From the NCBI GenBank assembly GCA_034716535.1, contig JAYEJW010000585.1, positions 1 to 6,053 of the forward strand: 6,053 nt of DNA. Direction: 5' to 3'. Positions 1 through 5,430 of the stretch are shown here, piece after piece. A program made the translations under genes and the position numbers. The stretch comes from JAYEJW01 sp034716535. GTDB lineage: Bacteria > Pseudomonadota > Gammaproteobacteria > Chromatiales > Chromatiaceae. The first letter of the stretch is position 1, and each line of letters opens with the position of its first letter. Under the pieces are notes generated by a model that did no database searches, was not told where the DNA came from, and saw nothing but the letters and a program-made list of their open reading frames with translations.

Positions 1-137
1 GTCACATATCGTACACCTAAACCTGCTGAGCTTATAATATCTCCAGTAAAATCATAAGCATCCTCAGTTAACATAGTATTATCAGTAAAAACTGCTCCAT
101 ATAAGTCACCGAAAATTGGATAATCCTCAGCGCTTAG
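1..137 (-). CDS. C-terminal fragment of an Omp85/BamA-family outer-membrane protein (low GC, both ends incomplete)
   Basis: The reverse strand is open from about base 137 to base 1. It reads EDYPIFGDLYGAVFTDNT, then about ten residues, then GDIISSAGLGVRYV, and runs off the window. The pattern of a strand ending in GAVF-D, a short loop, and then SSAGLGVRY is the usual C-terminal barrel signature of the bacterial surface antigen (Omp85/BamA/TamA) domain, which inserts proteins into the outer membrane. That assignment is recognition of the family pattern, not a search result. GC is 42/120 (35%) and codons are AT-ending (GAT, TAT, TTA, ACT, ATA), unlike every other gene in the window. The frame stays open further upstream, past base 185, but there it overlaps the end of the next gene in another frame, so the real fragment probably ends near 125-150. 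It is probably foreign sequence joined to this contig. Confidence 0.6.
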
Positions 138-138
138 G
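125..138. repeat. Near-perfect 14-bp palindrome at the composition junction
   Basis: The bases cctcagcgcttagg pair with themselves at six of seven positions; only the fourth pair fails. The palindrome sits exactly where GC content jumps from ~35% to well above 50%, and it contains the TAA stop (136-134) of the minus-strand DUF4388/DUF8082 gene. Short inverted repeats are common crossover points for amplification chimeras, so it may mark the join. It could also be chance. Confidence 0.45.
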
Positions 139-673
139 TCAACAGGTTTCCCAGCTCCTTTTGCGCCTGTACCCGGAATCGCTCGGCCTCGGAAAGACTG
201 TCAATCTCGCCCGCCAAGTTCTCGACCACCCGCTGGAGTTTCTCGGAGCTATCGATCCCGCCTGCTCGGGAGACGGCCTCTTTGCATACCAAGGGAGCTA
301 TAGGTCCCAAGTAGCCCGCCAGCACCTTGCATAGCATGCTCTGAACCCAGGCGGTGTCGCGAACCTCAGCAGTCTCTTCCTCCGACAAGAGCGACAACAG
401 GGTTTCGCTGGACGGCAGCGTCGAGCGCGACGTGCGGTGTGTCATCACCCCATCTTCCAGTCGGTAGGTGCCGGTCTTCATACGGCGGACGATTGGAATG
501 GCGCGCTCTCCCTGCTTGGGACCGCAGATGAGTGAAACGATGTTTCCTCCTTCAACTCCGACGATGATCAGGTGATTGTCGTCGGTATGTACGTACAAGG
601 TGCCGGCTCTTTTCTGCTGAACCAGTTCCTTTACCAGCTCAAGCAGTTGATTGCGCGTGATTTCGCCGTTCAT
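134..673 (-). CDS. DUF4388/DUF8082-type two-domain protein, 179 aa, function unknown
   Basis: This is a soluble protein with no signal peptide or membrane segment. Residues ~3-80 match the DUF4388 style: a helix (QLLELVKELVQQKRAG), then TLYVHTDDNHLIIVGVEGGN with the typical G-x-I-V turn, then a GERAIPIVRRMKTGTYRL segment. Residues ~82-105 are a polar, acidic linker. Residues ~107-177 resemble the DUF8082 domain: a helical L-x-x-YLGPIAPLVCKEAVSRAG segment (GPIAP at 123-127), then a helix with FR near 166-167. DUF4388 proteins are often linked to two-component, c-di-GMP or motility systems, but no such partner is visible here. I chose the ATG at 673 because it starts directly before the conserved domain. 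The frame stays open upstream to 988, but that part looks non-coding. The ribosome site is weak (aaagg 13 bases upstream). The stop lies in the suspected chimeric junction, so the last residue or two may not be native. Confidence 0.7.
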   Translation of the reverse strand: MNGEITRNQLLELVKELVQQKRAGTLYVHTDDNHLIIVGVEGGNIVSLICGPKQGERAIPIVRRMKTGTYRLEDGVMTHRTSRSTLPSSETLLSLLSEEETAEVRDTAWVQSMLCKVLAGYLGPIAPLVCKEAVSRAGGIDSSEKLQRVVENLAGEIDSLSEAERFRVQAQKELGNLLT

Positions 674-728
674 TGCGTCTTCTGAGCCTTTGGTGGAAGT
701 CCGCAGACGCTGATCGTTGAGCGCCGGT

Positions 729-757
729 CTTATCAGTTTTCTTGCGCACCCTGAAAA
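729..757 (-). promoter_or_regulatory. Candidate sigma70-type promoter P2 for the DUF4388/DUF8082 gene
   Basis: On the minus strand TTTTCA (757-752, four of six consensus bases) is followed after 17 bp by GATAAG (734-729, four of six). Transcription would start about 50 bases upstream of the ATG at 673. Its -35 box overlaps the T-rich tail of the hairpin at 768-797. It is supported by box match and spacing only. Confidence 0.25.
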
Positions 758-797
758 ATCCAAATACCCGTGCCGCATAAGGATGCACGGCGCACGG
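754..797 (-). terminator. Terminator-like hairpin with T-rich tail
   Basis: On the minus strand CCGTGC (797-792) pairs with GCACGG (773-768). Between them is an inner ATG/CAT stem with a 4-base CCTT loop, separated from the outer stem by internal loops. The stem is followed by gtatttggattttt (767-754), nine T of fourteen. It could end the peptidase transcript about 250 bases past its stop, or act as an attenuator if transcription begins at the upstream promoter near 900-928. The imperfect stem and the interrupted T tract limit confidence. Confidence 0.35.
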
Positions 798-860
798 AAG
801 CTCCTGACCGCCAGCGCGTGTCGCGGGGTAATCCATGTCAGGGGAGCGGCTGGCATGGAA

Positions 861-875
861 ACAGGCATCGCCTGT
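861..875. repeat. Perfect 6-bp inverted repeat with 3-bp spacer
   Basis: ACAGGC-ATC-GCCTGT reads as a perfect dyad. It lies 25 bp downstream (minus-strand sense) of the -10 box of the candidate promoter at 900-928, a position that would suit an operator or a small leader hairpin. No T run of note follows it on either strand, so it is a poor terminator. Confidence 0.35.
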
Positions 876-899
876 CTGGGCGCATCTCCGAGAAAAATA

Positions 900-928
900 A
901 TTATCAGAGTGTATGGCTTCAGGTACAA
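900..928 (-). promoter_or_regulatory. Candidate sigma70-type promoter P1 upstream of the DUF4388/DUF8082 gene
   Basis: On the minus strand TTGTAC (928-923, three of six) is followed after exactly 17 bp by GATAAT (905-900, five of six), in a locally AT-rich patch. It would give a leader of about 220 bases before the ATG at 673, containing the 861-875 dyad and the terminator-like hairpin. The -35 box is poor. Confidence 0.3.
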
Positions 929-1024
929 GCCGCGGGGTGTGACGCGGGCCACGTTTCGCCGGTTTGGACGCTGAATTTGTCGGATCACTTTACCGCGGAA
1001 ACGCTGAGCGGATCAGGTTTCCCG

Positions 1025-1047
1025 AGCCCTTTGCGGTGCAAATGGCT
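1025..1047. repeat. Small stem-loop overlapping the peptidase stop codon
   Basis: AGCC-C-TTTGC-GGT-GCAAA-T-GGCT forms a 9-bp stem with one mismatch and a 3-base loop, and overlaps the TAG stop of the peptidase (1048-1046). No T run follows on the minus strand, so it is more likely a 3'-end stability hairpin or chance than a terminator. Confidence 0.3.
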
Positions 1048-4003
1048 ATTCCCGCGATCCCGGAGTGACTTCCAACTCGATCGGCGTGCCTTGGCGCAGC
1101 ACTCGGATCTGCGCCGGCTGACCCACCTTGAGTGCGTTCAACGCGTAGGTGTAATCATAGATGTTCTCGATGGTCCGTCCCGCCACCGCGATGATGATGT
1201 CCCCTGCCTGCATACCCCCTTGTTCGGCGGGTGCGCCTTTGGCCACGCCGTTGATCAGGACGCCTTTCAGGTCGCTCTCCGAATAGTCGGGGATCGTTCC
1301 CAGATAGGCTCGCAGGTTGGCGCGGCTCGCGTCGGTGTCGGGTTTCTCCTGGGCCAGGTAATCCGGCGCTTCCTCCCGCATGGCGAGCGAGCGCGTCATC
1401 AGCCCCATGAGCCGGGCAATCTTTCCGAGCCCCTCGTAATTCAGACGATCGGCCGTGTCCCTGGTTGTGTTGTAGTCCGCGTGGGTGCCCGTGAATGCAG
1501 TGAGGACGGGAATCCCTTGGAGATAAAAGGACATGGTGTCGGTGGGCAGATAGCTGTCCTCCTGGAGCCGCAAGGGAAGGCCAACGGGGGCGTTGCGGCG
1601 CTCGAGCTCGCTTCTCCAGATGGGGCTCGAGCCGACGGCCTGTACATAGAGCTGTTTGTCCAGCCGGCCGACCATGTCCATGTTGAGATAGGCCATTACA
1701 GGAGAGGCGAGGCCCTTACCCCCCTCCTGGGCCGCGAAGGTCTTGACGAAGTGAGCGGAACCCAGGCGTCCCAGCTCCTCCCCCGTCCAGGCGGCGAACA
1801 GGATGTCCTGTTTGAGTGCGAGCCTGCCCGAGGCCTTCTTGTGCGCCAGCTCTTGTGCGATTTCAAGCAGGGCGGCGACGCCGGATGCATTGTCGTCCGC
1901 GCCCGGGTGGACCTTGCCCGCGTCGGCGTCTTCGTCGCGGGAGCTCATGTCTGTGCCGCGGCCGATGTGGTCCACGTGGGCCCCGATGATGACGAGGGAG
2001 TCCACTGGGCCATCACCCGCATAGAGCCGACCGAGCACGTTGCGGTCGCCGGCTCCCTGTTTCTTCAGGCTGATGTCGGCGCTGATGCGCACACCTGGGA
2101 GTACAAAACCGGGCTGGGGGTCGCCCGTGTCCAGCGCCGCCTGCGCGGCCGCCAGCTCCTTGCCGGCACCGGCGAGAAGCTGCTCCGCGACGCTGTCAGT
2201 GACCGAGACGACCGGGAGGCTGCCGCCGCCGGCGCCCGCCTCGGATTTCAGCGGCACCAGTTGCTCCTTGACCTGGGAGCTCGGCCCGCTGACGAGGATC
2301 AGGCCCCGGGCCCCCTTATCCCGCGCCACCATGGCCTTGAAGCGCAGGTCCGCATACTCGTGAAGGTACTGGCGGTGCTCCGGTTGCACGTCCTCCGGCA
2401 GGTAACGGAAGACAAGCACCCACTTGTCCGCGACCTCCAGGCCCTTGTAGCTGTCATAGGCGGGAAAGTCCGCCTCGCCGGGTGCAAGGATGCCGTAGCC
2501 GGCAAAGACGACGTCGCCCGGCTCGATCGAGCCGCTGCCTGAGAAGGCGAGGGGCCGCCAGTCCTGATCGACGCTCAGCGCCCTTTCCTGTCCTTCCCGT
2601 ATCAGGGCGAGCCGGTTGCCGTCTTCGAGGGTTACGCCGGAGGTAAATCCGTAGCGCTGGAACCAGCCCCCCATGTCCCCCGCGGGATGCAGGCCGGCCG
2701 CGGCCATGGCCTTGGCCACGTACTCGGTGGCGAGTCGCGCACCCGCGGTCCCCGTGAGGCGACCGGCCATTTGTTCGGCGGCAAGGGTGCTGACATGCAG
2801 GCGTAGGTCGTCCTCGGTGATCTCCGGTGAGGTCTTCTCCAGCGGGGGCTGTTCGGTCGCCGTTGAGGCGGATGAGGGGACGGATCCCTCCGAACCGAGG
2901 CCCAGCAGCTCCCGGGCCGCCGCGTCGTTCCAGTCCGCGATGAAGATCTGCGCCTTCTTGTCGGCGGTGCGGCTGCTGGCCCAGGCCAGGCGTTCGCCCT
3001 CCGGGGTGAATACGGGCAGCCCGTCGAAGCCCTCGCTGTCTGTGACCCGCACGGGCTCCCCCTCGCCCGCCGCGTCCACGATGTAGAGCTCGAAATTGCC
3101 GAAGCCGTGGGCGTTGTTTGCGAAGATGATGTAGTCGCCAGAGGGATGGAAGAAGGGTGCCCAGGACATGACCCCCATGCGGGTCACCTGGCGTTGGTCG
3201 GAGCCGTCCGGTTTCATGGTCCAGATCTCGGCGGTGACCCCCTTCTCGTCGAAGCGCCGCCAGACGACGCGGCTCCCGTCCGCGCCGAAGAAGGGCCCGC
3301 CGTCGTAGCCGGGTGTATTCGTGAGGCGCCGTACGTCCGAGCCGTCCGCGTCCATGAGGTACAGGTCCATGAAATAGGATTGGTCATTCTTGAAGATCTT
3401 CCGCTCCTCCTCGGAAAGCTCTTCTGCGTACGCGTGGCGGTTGGATGCGAAGACGATGGACGTGCCGTCCGGGGACCAGGAGCCCTCCGCATCGTAGCCG
3501 GGTGCGTTTGTGAGCCTGCGCAGGATCTTGCCGTCCCGGTCCGCCTCGTAGATCTCGTAGTGTTCGTCGAAACTCCAGGAGTAACGGCTGCCCCGGCCCG
3601 CAGCACGCTTCTCGATCTCTTCCTCCTGCTTCTTGACCGCCTCCGGGTCCTCGTGGGTCGAGGCGAATAGCACCCTCTCTCCGCCTGGATGGAACCAAGC
3701 GCAGGTGGTCTTTCCGGTGCCGGTGGAGACGCGCCGGGTGTCGCCCGTCTCCAGGTTCATGAGGTAGATCTGGTAGAAGGGATTGTCCGTCTGCCGCTCG
3801 CTCTGGAAGACCATTTTGGTGCCGTCGGCGCTGAAGTAGCCCTCCCCGGAACGGCGCCCCTCGAAAATGAGCTGGCGCGTGTTCGATAGCAGAAGGTCCT
3901 CGTGACCGGGTCGCTCGACCTCCTCGGCTGCGGCAGCCGGAGTGGCCAAGAGGGCACAGAGGACGATGAGGGCGGGGATGAGGGCAAGAGACGGAAATTG
4001 CAT
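1046..4003 (-). CDS. Exported M28-family zinc metallopeptidase with N-terminal TolB-like propeller and C-terminal PDZ domain, 985 aa
   Basis: Residues 1-26 form a signal peptide (hydrophobic ALIPALIVLCALLATPAAAA), so the enzyme should act in the periplasm. Residues ~45-365 carry six PD40/TolB-type repeats, e.g. GYFSADGTKMVFQS, SWSPDGTSIVFASNR, FHPSGDYIIFANN and FTPEGERLAWASSR, consistent with a six-bladed propeller. A Ser/Thr/Glu-rich linker (~368-392) leads to the M28 domain, ~395-875, interrupted by a PA-like insert (~490-610). The di-zinc aminopeptidase residues are all visible: His676 (with Asp678 in AHVDH), Asp703 in GADDNASG, the base Glu742 and ligand Glu743 in GEELG, Asp776 in LNMDMVG and His841 in GTHADYN. 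Residues ~898-983 are a PDZ domain (GVAKGAPAEQGGMQAGDIIIAV). Family members release N-terminal residues from peptides; the substrate here is unknown. The ATG at 4003 has AGAGGA upstream, at a slightly long spacing. It is divergent from the lipoprotein gene. Confidence 0.92.
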   Translation of the reverse strand: MQFPSLALIPALIVLCALLATPAAAAEEVERPGHEDLLLSNTRQLIFEGRRSGEGYFSADGTKMVFQSERQTDNPFYQIYLMNLETGDTRRVSTGTGKTTCAWFHPGGERVLFASTHEDPEAVKKQEEEIEKRAAGRGSRYSWSFDEHYEIYEADRDGKILRRLTNAPGYDAEGSWSPDGTSIVFASNRHAYAEELSEEERKIFKNDQSYFMDLYLMDADGSDVRRLTNTPGYDGGPFFGADGSRVVWRRFDEKGVTAEIWTMKPDGSDQRQVTRMGVMSWAPFFHPSGDYIIFANNAHGFGNFELYIVDAAGEGEPVRVTDSEGFDGLPVFTPEGERLAWASSRTADKKAQIFIADWNDAAARELLGLGSEGSVPSSASTATEQPPLEKTSPEITEDDLRLHVSTLAAEQMAGRLTGTAGARLATEYVAKAMAAAGLHPAGDMGGWFQRYGFTSGVTLEDGNRLALIREGQERALSVDQDWRPLAFSGSGSIEPGDVVFAGYGILAPGEADFPAYDSYKGLEVADKWVLVFRYLPEDVQPEHRQYLHEYADLRFKAMVARDKGARGLILVSGPSSQVKEQLVPLKSEAGAGGGSLPVVSVTDSVAEQLLAGAGKELAAAQAALDTGDPQPGFVLPGVRISADISLKKQGAGDRNVLGRLYAGDGPVDSLVIIGAHVDHIGRGTDMSSRDEDADAGKVHPGADDNASGVAALLEIAQELAHKKASGRLALKQDILFAAWTGEELGRLGSAHFVKTFAAQEGGKGLASPVMAYLNMDMVGRLDKQLYVQAVGSSPIWRSELERRNAPVGLPLRLQEDSYLPTDTMSFYLQGIPVLTAFTGTHADYNTTRDTADRLNYEGLGKIARLMGLMTRSLAMREEAPDYLAQEKPDTDASRANLRAYLGTIPDYSESDLKGVLINGVAKGAPAEQGGMQAGDIIIAVAGRTIENIYDYTYALNALKVGQPAQIRVLRQGTPIELEVTPGSRE

Positions 4004-4164
4004 GATCCGGGTTTTCCTCTAGGTCCTGGGTGGTCGGTGAGGCAAGACGCGTGCAGGGAAGGCCGTCATCTTGCCGCCGTGCAGATCCGACCGCAATGGG
4101 CGCTGGTGGTTTCCCCCTTTTCGCCGGACGTCGCCGTTCGCGGGGCTTGTCAGCCCAACCCTTC

Positions 4165-4193
4165 ATGACACCCATGTCGCCCCGGAGTATCAA
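4165..4193 (-). promoter_or_regulatory. Candidate sigma70-type promoter for the M28 peptidase gene
   Basis: On the minus strand TTGATA (4193-4188, five of six consensus bases) is followed after 17 bp by TGTCAT (4170-4165, four of six). It would start transcription near 4158 and give a leader of about 155 bases before the ATG at 4003. Box match and spacing are the only support. Confidence 0.35.
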
Positions 4194-4220
4194 AACAGGG
4201 AGTGACATGGAGTCCTCAGC

Positions 4221-4319
4221 ATGGCCGTGAAGAGCGGGATGCGCGGATTGGTATGCGCTGCAGTTCTCACTATCGCCGGTTCTGAGCGAGCCCCGTCGCC
4301 CGGAGACGGCGTAGAATAA
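4221..4319 (+). CDS. Possible 32-aa small ORF with a signal-like hydrophobic N-terminus
   Basis: An ATG at 4221 is preceded by GGAG (4209-4212) at 8-base spacing, a proper ribosome site. The frame reads MAVKSGMRGLVCAAVLTIAG and then about a dozen polar residues to a TAA at 4317-4319. The start has the form of an export signal: Lys and Arg, then a hydrophobic stretch from Leu10 to Ala19. Either it is a genuine small secreted or membrane peptide, or it is the leftover 5' end of a decayed exported-protein gene. Its length and lack of conservation data make chance quite possible. It points toward the downstream lipoprotein gene, 140 bp away. Confidence 0.25.
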   Translation: MAVKSGMRGLVCAAVLTIAGSERAPSPGDGVE

Positions 4320-4459
4320 CGAGGGATAGGGGAGAGGGCGGCTTGCCTCTCGTTTGGTCCAAGACGACAGGACATCTCTGCACTGTACCAGCGCCGCGAA
4401 CCCTTCAGAAGGCACCCTCCACTAGGCTCGAACATGATCGGCGTAGAAGCGAGGACAAC

Positions 4460-5089
4460 ATGAAACTCGGAGTCTTTTCCGCCCTGTCGATGAGCTTCCT
4501 TCTCACCGGCTGCTGCACGAGTGCAGGATCGAACAAATCGGCAACCGGCCAGGATCAGGAGTGGGGCGATATTCGATTGTGCGGGATCTTCTCCGGTTGG
4601 GGTACCACCGCGGAGCCCGAGCGGTTCGACGCCGTCTATACCCCGATTAGCGCAGCGGAGTACGGTGAGTTTCTCTGCAAACACCTCGATATTGAGCAGT
4701 ATGCCTCCTGCGTAAACCGCGTCGAAGATTTCTATCGCAATTCTGCGCGGGATGCAGGCTCCCAGGGGAGCTCAAACGCCGGCCCTTTTGCGGTAGTGGT
4801 TGACCGAGAGGTATTCCTTGGATCCTATCGGTCGGATCCTTTCAGCGCCTATTTCCGGGTGTCCAGCGGCACCAAAGCATGTAGGGGATCCTATAACGCC
4901 TTCGCCGGGTCCAGCGCCCCGATATTCGACGTCAGATGTAACAACGGGAGACGCGGCAAGGCGAACATAGTCCGCAGTGCGGATGGTAGAAACGGGATCG
5001 GCGTCGTCTACATGGAAGACGGCACGAAAGGCACAATCGTTTTCGGCGCCGCCGCTGTTGAAGGGGGGGCCGATGCGGGAGCGCTATGA
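4460..5089 (+). CDS. Putative outer-membrane lipoprotein, 209 aa, function unknown
   Basis: The start at 4460 is fixed by GAGGA (4451-4455) four bases upstream and by the lipoprotein signal MKLGVFSALSMSFLLTGC with lipobox LLTGC. Cleavage would leave lipidated Cys18. Residue +2 is Cys, not Asp, which favours the outer membrane by the usual sorting rule. The frame is open upstream to 4343, but that part has no signal features. Residues ~20-35 are a polar tether. Further Cys occur at 19, 41, 73, 84, 141 and 160, enough for disulfides in the periplasm. Residues ~126-196 look like a small beta domain: FRVSSGTKACRGSY, then FDVRCNNGRRG, then MEDGTKGTIVFG, so the C-x-G-x-Y and C-x-x-G-R-x-G motifs repeat the same style. 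I do not recognise the family. The tail is Gly/Ala-rich. No partner gene shares its direction. Confidence 0.75.
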   Translation: MKLGVFSALSMSFLLTGCCTSAGSNKSATGQDQEWGDIRLCGIFSGWGTTAEPERFDAVYTPISAAEYGEFLCKHLDIEQYASCVNRVEDFYRNSARDAGSQGSSNAGPFAVVVDREVFLGSYRSDPFSAYFRVSSGTKACRGSYNAFAGSSAPIFDVRCNNGRRGKANIVRSADGRNGIGVVYMEDGTKGTIVFGAAAVEGGADAGAL

Positions 5090-5113
5090 GTAACCTCACT
5101 CTTCACCGCCCCT

Positions 5114-5140
5114 AGTACTCCGACAGGGAGGTTTTGATGG
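5114..5140 (+). repeat. Left terminal inverted repeat of the MITE-like element
   Basis: These 27 bp match the reverse complement of 5356-5382 without a mismatch. The outermost six bases, AGTACT, are themselves palindromic, so they also occur in direct orientation at the other end, which blurs the exact boundary by a few bases. Confidence 0.85.
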
Positions 5141-5152
5141 AGCTCAGAGCGT

Positions 5153-5237
5153 CCTAAACGCACCAAGGCAAGGCGCAGTCTGCAGGGAATGGTTATTCTC
5201 TTTCCAAGGACTGCAACGCCGCATTGGTGCGTTTGGG
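5153..5237. repeat. Internal hairpin 1 of the element
   Basis: The outer stem pairs 5153-5166 (cctaaacgcaccaa) with 5224-5237, 14 bp with one G-T pair. An inner stem pairs GGCG-CAGTC (5172-5180) with GACTG-CAA-CGCC (5209-5220), with a 3-base bulge. The apex contains GAAT-GGTT-ATTC (5187-5198). Confidence 0.7.
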
Positions 5238-5250
5238 GCGCTCCCTTCGG

Positions 5251-5350
5251 GCAAGGCGAGAAGCGCCCATCTGCGTTGTTGCGCGAGCTTGAATTAGCTA
5301 CGGCTAGTCCTGCGCTCGCGCGCCTAGCAGCTGACCGCTTCTCGCCTTGC
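5251..5350. repeat. Internal hairpin 2 of the element
   Basis: The outer stem pairs 5251-5265 (gcaaggcgagaagcg) with 5336-5350, 15 bp perfect. Inside, GCGCGAGC (5281-5288) pairs with GCTCGCGC (5314-5321), and TAGC-TACG-GCTA (5295-5306) forms the tip. An alternative stem, GGGCGCT (5236-5242) with AGCGCCC (5262-5268), competes with the outer stem, so two folds are possible. Confidence 0.7.
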
Positions 5351-5355
5351 TGAGC

Positions 5356-5382
5356 CCATCAAAACCTCCCTGTCGGAGTACT
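5356..5382 (-). repeat. Right terminal inverted repeat of the MITE-like element
   Basis: These 27 bp are the perfect reverse complement of 5114-5140 and end 48 bp before the last codon of sufE. Confidence 0.85.
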
Positions 5383-5430
5383 GGTAGGCACGAAAAACCG
5401 CGCGGATTCACGCTCGCTCGGTTGAAGCTG

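Larger units (their letters stand above)
674..1045. other. 372-bp intergenic region between the peptidase 3' end and the DUF4388/DUF8082 gene
   Basis: No convincing gene is present: the open frames on both strands are basic, low in conserved motifs and lack ribosome sites. The region holds the candidate minus-strand promoters, a terminator-like hairpin and a perfect 6-bp inverted repeat listed separately. The AT-rich patches at ~750-765 and ~890-905 stand out against the GC-rich surroundings, as expected for regulatory DNA. Confidence 0.6.
4004..4459. other. 456-bp divergent intergenic region
   Basis: This separates the minus-strand peptidase from the plus-strand lipoprotein. It holds a candidate peptidase promoter and one possible tiny ORF, both listed separately. 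Longer open frames on either strand here are extensions of shadows without recognisable protein character. For the lipoprotein I found no good promoter; TAGAAT at 4312-4317 is a fair -10 match, but no -35 box lies at the right distance. Confidence 0.55.
5114..5382. mobile_element. MITE-like 269-bp element with 27-bp perfect terminal inverted repeats and no ORF
   Basis: The left end 5114-5140 (agtactccgacagggagg...) is a perfect reverse complement of 5356-5382, and with a one-base bulge the match extends inward to 5147/5350. Inside are two large hairpins, 5153-5237 and 5251-5350, so a single strand would fold into a three-way junction closed by the terminal stem. No transposase or other credible protein is encoded, which fits a non-autonomous element or a REP/ERIC-like folded repeat. 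No clear target duplication is seen; the flanks CTAG (left) and CTGG (right) are at best an imperfect one. It sits between the convergent ends of the lipoprotein gene and sufE, so its RNA could also block read-through from both sides. Confidence 0.7.

Noticed and set aside
674..988. 105-codon upstream extension of the DUF4388/DUF8082 frame
   Set aside because: The added part has no conserved pattern, contains promoter-like and hairpin sequences, and the domain begins right after the ATG at 673.
770..2542. 590-codon plus-strand open frame antisense to the peptidase
   Set aside because: It lies opposite an M28 gene with intact motifs, has no ribosome site or recognisable domain, and its Arg/Val/Gly-rich make-up is typical of the mirror frame of a GC-rich gene.
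4184..4200. Sequence resembling parts of the MITE terminal repeat (ggagta, tcaaaac, agggag)
   Set aside because: Only short pieces match and their order differs from the true ends, so a second decayed copy cannot be supported.
3384..4415. 343-codon minus-strand frame overlapping the peptidase N-terminus
   Set aside because: It is a frame-shifted shadow of the peptidase, Arg/Pro-rich, extending into the intergenic region without a domain.
4343..4459. 39-codon N-terminal extension of the lipoprotein
   Set aside because: The ATG at 4460 has its own ribosome site and begins a complete lipoprotein signal, which would be buried in the longer form.
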